Shown piece by piece: positions 61,066-64,000 of a DNA stretch of 64,000 nucleotides (the first letter of the stretch is position 1; each line of letters opens with the position of its first letter). The stretch spans positions 2,374,472-2,438,471 of the forward strand of contig AP021858.1 in the NCBI GenBank assembly GCA_017347465.1, read 5' to 3'. Both the position numbers and the translations under genes were made by a program. The notes below the pieces were generated by a model that saw nothing but the letters and a program-made list of their open reading frames with translations, did no database searches and was not told where the DNA came from. This DNA is from Candidatus Nitrosymbiomonas proteolyticus. Its GTDB lineage: Bacteria > Armatimonadota > Fimbriimonadia > Fimbriimonadales > Fimbriimonadaceae.

Positions 61066-63984
61066 ATGGCAAGGGGTAAGAAGTCGGCAGGTAGGGCCAA
61101 AGACGCCGAAGCCTACAAGTACTCGAAGGACGAGGCAACCCGAAAGAACAACCCTGAGTCCGGCATGGTGGACTACGTTTCAGCGGAGCCGTCCTCCAAG
61201 TCCACCAAGTCCGCAAAGTCCATATACTGCTGGGACCCGCGCGAGTCCCCCCAGCTCGTCTGGGCGGGCAAGGCCGGGCTGAAGAAGGTCGAAGTCGAGG
61301 AGGAGACGAGCCTCGAAGTCCCCCTCGTCAACCTCCACATCCACGAGCGGGTCTCCACCGAGGCGATCTTAAGAAGCGTCCAGCGCAAGGACGCCCAGCG
61401 TTCGCTCTTCGCCGACCCCGAGCTCGACTTCACCAAGGAGATCCAGTTCTACAAGCACGACGTGGACTGGTCGAACCGAATGATCCTGGGCGATTCGCTC
61501 CTGGTCATGAACTCGCTCTTGGAGCGCGAGGGGATGCGCGGGGCGGTGCAGTGCATCTACATGGACCCGCCCTACGGCATCAAGTACGCCAGCAACTTCC
61601 AGCCGCGCATCGACCAGCGCGACGTAAAGGACGGCAAGGACGAGGACCTTACGCGCGAGGTGATGCAGGTCCAGGCGTTCCGCGACACCTGGGAGCTGGG
61701 CGTGCATTCCTACCTCACCTACCTGCGCGACCGGCTGCTGCTCTCTCGCGAGTTGCTGGCCGATTCCGGATCGATATTCGTCCAGATCGGCGACGAGAAC
61801 GTCCACCGCGTGCGGTGCCTGATGGATGAGGTGTTTGGGGAGGAGAACTTCTGTGGACAGATCGTCTTCCTGAAGACGACAGGTAAAGAGAGCGGACTCC
61901 TCGATCACACATTCGACTTTCTGCTGTGGTTTGCCAAAGACAAAGCAAAGACAAAGTTTCGGCAAACGACCAAGCGACGCTTCCCGTCAGATGATTCTAA
62001 CTTCCGGTTTGCAGAGGATAAAGACGGTTCCAGGTTTGCGCTTACGAAGCCCCAGATGCGCGTTGTGGATAGACTGGCCGACGAATATCGAATTTATCGT
62101 CAGAATCCACTGACCTCTCAGTCAGGCAGCGAATCCACGACTGTGCCCTACGAGTACGCTGGAATTACTTATCGACCTAAGAAGGGCGGATGGAAAACCA
62201 ATGCAACAGGGCTGAGCCGCCTTGCTGCAGCCAGACGACTGGAGGGTGTCGGGCAGACTCTGACCTTCATTCGTTTTATCGACGACTTTCCCTACCAGGA
62301 CGACAATGACGTTTGGGAGGACACAAGGCAAAGCGGTTTCGGAACCGAAAAGACATACGCAGTAACAACGGCGGAGCGCGTCATAGAGCGCTGCATCCTC
62401 ATGACAACCGACCCCGGCGACCTCGTCCTCGACCCTACCTGCGGCAGCGGCACCACCGCGTACGTCGCCGAGCAGTGGGGCCGCCGGTGGATCACCATGG
62501 ACACCAGCCGCGTCGCCCTCGCCATCGCCCGCAACCGCCTGATGACCGCCGCCTTCGACTACTACAAGCTCCGCCATCCCACCAGCGGCGTCTCCGGCGG
62601 CTTCGTCTACAAAACCGTCCCCCACGTCACCCTCAAATCCATCGCCCAAAACCCCGAGATCGACAGGATTGTGGACGAGTGTGGACCGGGGCTGGACGCG
62701 GCGCTGAAAGAGGTGAACAGCGCCCTTGGAAGGGACTATAAGGAGTGGGAAGTACCTCGGTTCGACCCATCCACTCCGTCCACAGCGTCCACAAAAGAGC
62801 TGGGCGAGTTTTGGAAGCTCAAGCGCGAGATGCAAGCCCGCATCGACGCTTCCATCGCCAAGAACGCGCCGACCGAGGAACTTGTCGACCAGCCCCAGAA
62901 AGAAACTGGAATCGTCCGAGTCAGCGGCCCGTTCACCATGGAAGCGGTCCCGAATGTGGGGGCGGAGATGAGCATGGCAGTGGAGACGGTGGACGCAGTG
63001 GACGGTATGAGCGTGACGGTGTTCAGCCCTACAGAGCAAGTGGAATCAGGCAACGTCTCAGCCTACATCTCCGACATGATCGAGAAGCTCCGCAAGACCG
63101 GCGTCGTCGCCAAGAGCGGCCAAAAGCTCTCCTTCCAATCCCTGCGCCCGCTCGGCCACGCCACCCTCCACGCCGACGGCGAGACCCAGAACGGCGAGCC
63201 CAAGAGCATCGCCGTCGTCTTCGGCCCGCAGAACGGCAGCATCAGCGAGTCGCACGTCAAGGACGCCCTGCACGCGGGGAAGAAGTACGACATCCTGCTG
63301 CTCTGCGGCTACGACTTCACCCCAACCGCGCAGGAGATGGCCCAGGCAGCATCAAAGGACGATTGGCAGGTGCTTCTGGCCTACGTCGCACCGGATACGG
63401 TGATGACCGACCTGCTGAAGGACACGAAAGCCTCGCAGCTCTTCACGATGATCGGCGAGCCGGACGTGGTGGTGTATCGGCAGGGCGATCCGAATCTTCC
63501 CACGCTCCTCGCCCAAGCGCGCGAGCGTGCCGGCCTCGGCCCCTCCGAGCCAATCCGCAATCCACAATCCGAAATCCGCAATCGGTCGGCCTACGAGGTT
63601 CTGCTCCGCGCCGAAGACCTGGCCGAAGGCGAACTGTTCGTCGAGCTTCGCGGCGTGGACGTTTACGACCCGGTGACCGGCGAGGTGAAGAGCGACGCCG
63701 GCGAGAACGTGCACGCGCTGCTGATCGACCAGGATTACGACGGCAAGAGCTTCTGCATCTGCCAAGCCCTCTTCCCGAACAAGAAGGACTCTTGGACCAA
63801 GATCGCCAAGAACTTGAAGGGGACGATAGACGAGGAGGCGTTCTCGGCATTCCGGACGCTGGTCTCGCTGCCCTTCAAGCCGGGAACGTCGTTCGACCGA
63901 GAGTTCGGAAAGGAAGGCCGAGTCCAGATAAAAGTCATCGACCAGCGTGGGAATGCGGTGGTGAAGACGGTGAGGGTGGATTAA
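61066..63984 (+). CDS. mod: Type III-like adenine-specific DNA methyltransferase (Mod)
   Basis: A 972-residue N6-adenine methyltransferase of the beta class. The catalytic motif MDPPYGIKYASNF (about 162-174) precedes the AdoMet-binding motif LDPTCGSGTTAYVAEQWGRR (about 456-475). Between them lies the target recognition region (about 265-445). That stretch (about 61850-62400) is visibly less GC-rich than its flanks, as if exchanged. A long C-terminal extension (about 530-972) carries short in-frame repeat inserts. The usual partner, a type III Res helicase-nuclease, would be expected downstream, beyond the window. It is the only plus-strand gene. Confidence 0.93.
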   Translation: MARGKKSAGRAKDAEAYKYSKDEATRKNNPESGMVDYVSAEPSSKSTKSAKSIYCWDPRESPQLVWAGKAGLKKVEVEEETSLEVPLVNLHIHERVSTEAILRSVQRKDAQRSLFADPELDFTKEIQFYKHDVDWSNRMILGDSLLVMNSLLEREGMRGAVQCIYMDPPYGIKYASNFQPRIDQRDVKDGKDEDLTREVMQVQAFRDTWELGVHSYLTYLRDRLLLSRELLADSGSIFVQIGDENVHRVRCLMDEVFGEENFCGQIVFLKTTGKESGLLDHTFDFLLWFAKDKAKTKFRQTTKRRFPSDDSNFRFAEDKDGSRFALTKPQMRVVDRLADEYRIYRQNPLTSQSGSESTTVPYEYAGITYRPKKGGWKTNATGLSRLAAARRLEGVGQTLTFIRFIDDFPYQDDNDVWEDTRQSGFGTEKTYAVTTAERVIERCILMTTDPGDLVLDPTCGSGTTAYVAEQWGRRWITMDTSRVALAIARNRLMTAAFDYYKLRHPTSGVSGGFVYKTVPHVTLKSIAQNPEIDRIVDECGPGLDAALKEVNSALGRDYKEWEVPRFDPSTPSTASTKELGEFWKLKREMQARIDASIAKNAPTEELVDQPQKETGIVRVSGPFTMEAVPNVGAEMSMAVETVDAVDGMSVTVFSPTEQVESGNVSAYISDMIEKLRKTGVVAKSGQKLSFQSLRPLGHATLHADGETQNGEPKSIAVVFGPQNGSISESHVKDALHAGKKYDILLLCGYDFTPTAQEMAQAASKDDWQVLLAYVAPDTVMTDLLKDTKASQLFTMIGEPDVVVYRQGDPNLPTLLAQARERAGLGPSEPIRNPQSEIRNRSAYEVLLRAEDLAEGELFVELRGVDVYDPVTGEVKSDAGENVHALLIDQDYDGKSFCICQALFPNKKDSWTKIAKNLKGTIDEEAFSAFRTLVSLPFKPGTSFDREFGKEGRVQIKVIDQRGNAVVKTVRVD
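62778..63003 (+). repeat. Inverted 15-bp repeat pair inside mod
   Basis: GTCCACAGCGTCCAC at 62778-62792 and GTGGACGCAGTGGAC at 62989-63003 are reverse complements at 14 of 15 positions. Both are in frame and code for Ser/Thr-Pro and Val-Asp runs. They look like short mobile or slippage-born repeats accepted in a flexible part of the protein. Confidence 0.6.
63551..63585 (+). repeat. Five tandem CAATCCG-type heptamers inside mod
   Basis: Heptamers CAATCCG, CAATCCA, CAATCCG, AAATCCG and CAATCGG follow each other without gaps, coding for IRNPQSEIRN-type sequence. They lie in a linker of the C-terminal extension. Confidence 0.8.
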
Positions 63985-64000
63985 GTGTACGGGGTGGACA

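Noticed and set aside
63551-63585. CRISPR remnant
   Set aside because: Heptamers stand in direct tandem without spacers.

Overview
The window looks like chromosomal DNA of a GC-rich bacterium (about 60% GC by eye), most likely a member of the Armatimonadota (Fimbriimonas-like). Supporting signs are two PEP-CTERM proteins, a prepilin-type protein with the H-X9-DG signature, Tat and lipoprotein signals, outer-membrane-type sequences, and strongly collinear gene strings. The assignment is an inference; no rRNA or tRNA gene is present. Every gene except the last lies on the minus strand, so transcription runs from high to low coordinates.

Right end (56.3-64 kb): a plus-strand type III-like DNA methyltransferase (61066-63984), truncated from its neighbours by the window edge, is divergent from a prepilin-type gene (60723) that carries a clear TPP riboswitch and a terminator-like hairpin in its leader. 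Then follow a DUF1579-like protein with a near-consensus promoter, a PEP-CTERM protein, and a secreted Het-C/zinc-phospholipase-like protein coupled to it by ATGA overlap.

Centre (28.8-56.3 kb): an extracellular or cytoplasmic contractile injection system (eCIS/CIS). In transcription order it has a Pvc16-like DUF4255 protein, one sheath, tube 1, a tail-assembly protein, a tiny DUF6760-like protein with a non-ATG start, an Arg-rich 157-aa protein, a giant 2060-aa DUF4157 protein (lipase-like, DUF4157, possible nucleotidyltransferase), a DUF5908-like protein, tube 2, a 1010-aa disordered protein, a LysM baseplate hub, VgrG, gp25, gpJ, gpI, a DUF4159 protein, and two single-pass membrane proteins, one with a huge Pro-Glu spacer. 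No AAA+ ATPase, PAAR tip, tail fibre or conventional tape measure is visible.

Directly downstream and without a clear break (18-28.8 kb): a caspase-like protease, an NlpC/P60 cell-wall peptidase and a caspase homologue lacking its catalytic His are joined by ATGA overlaps, followed by a TPR protein and a WD40-caspase. A promoter at 18001-18029 then starts a set of two lipoproteins and a barrel-like protein; the first lipoprotein shares an Ig-like module with the WD40-caspase. A fourth caspase (with TPR-like helices) is cut by the left window edge, downstream of a diguanylate cyclase. The simplest reading is an injection system wired to a proteolytic and cell-wall-lytic output, possibly a cell-death or lysis device; that link is inferred from gene order only.

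Left core (4.6-13.5 kb): housekeeping genes scpA-scpB-dacA-rluB-amidase run into a molybdenum hydroxylase set (iorA, iorB, xdhC, mocA-like) and a second PEP-CTERM protein.
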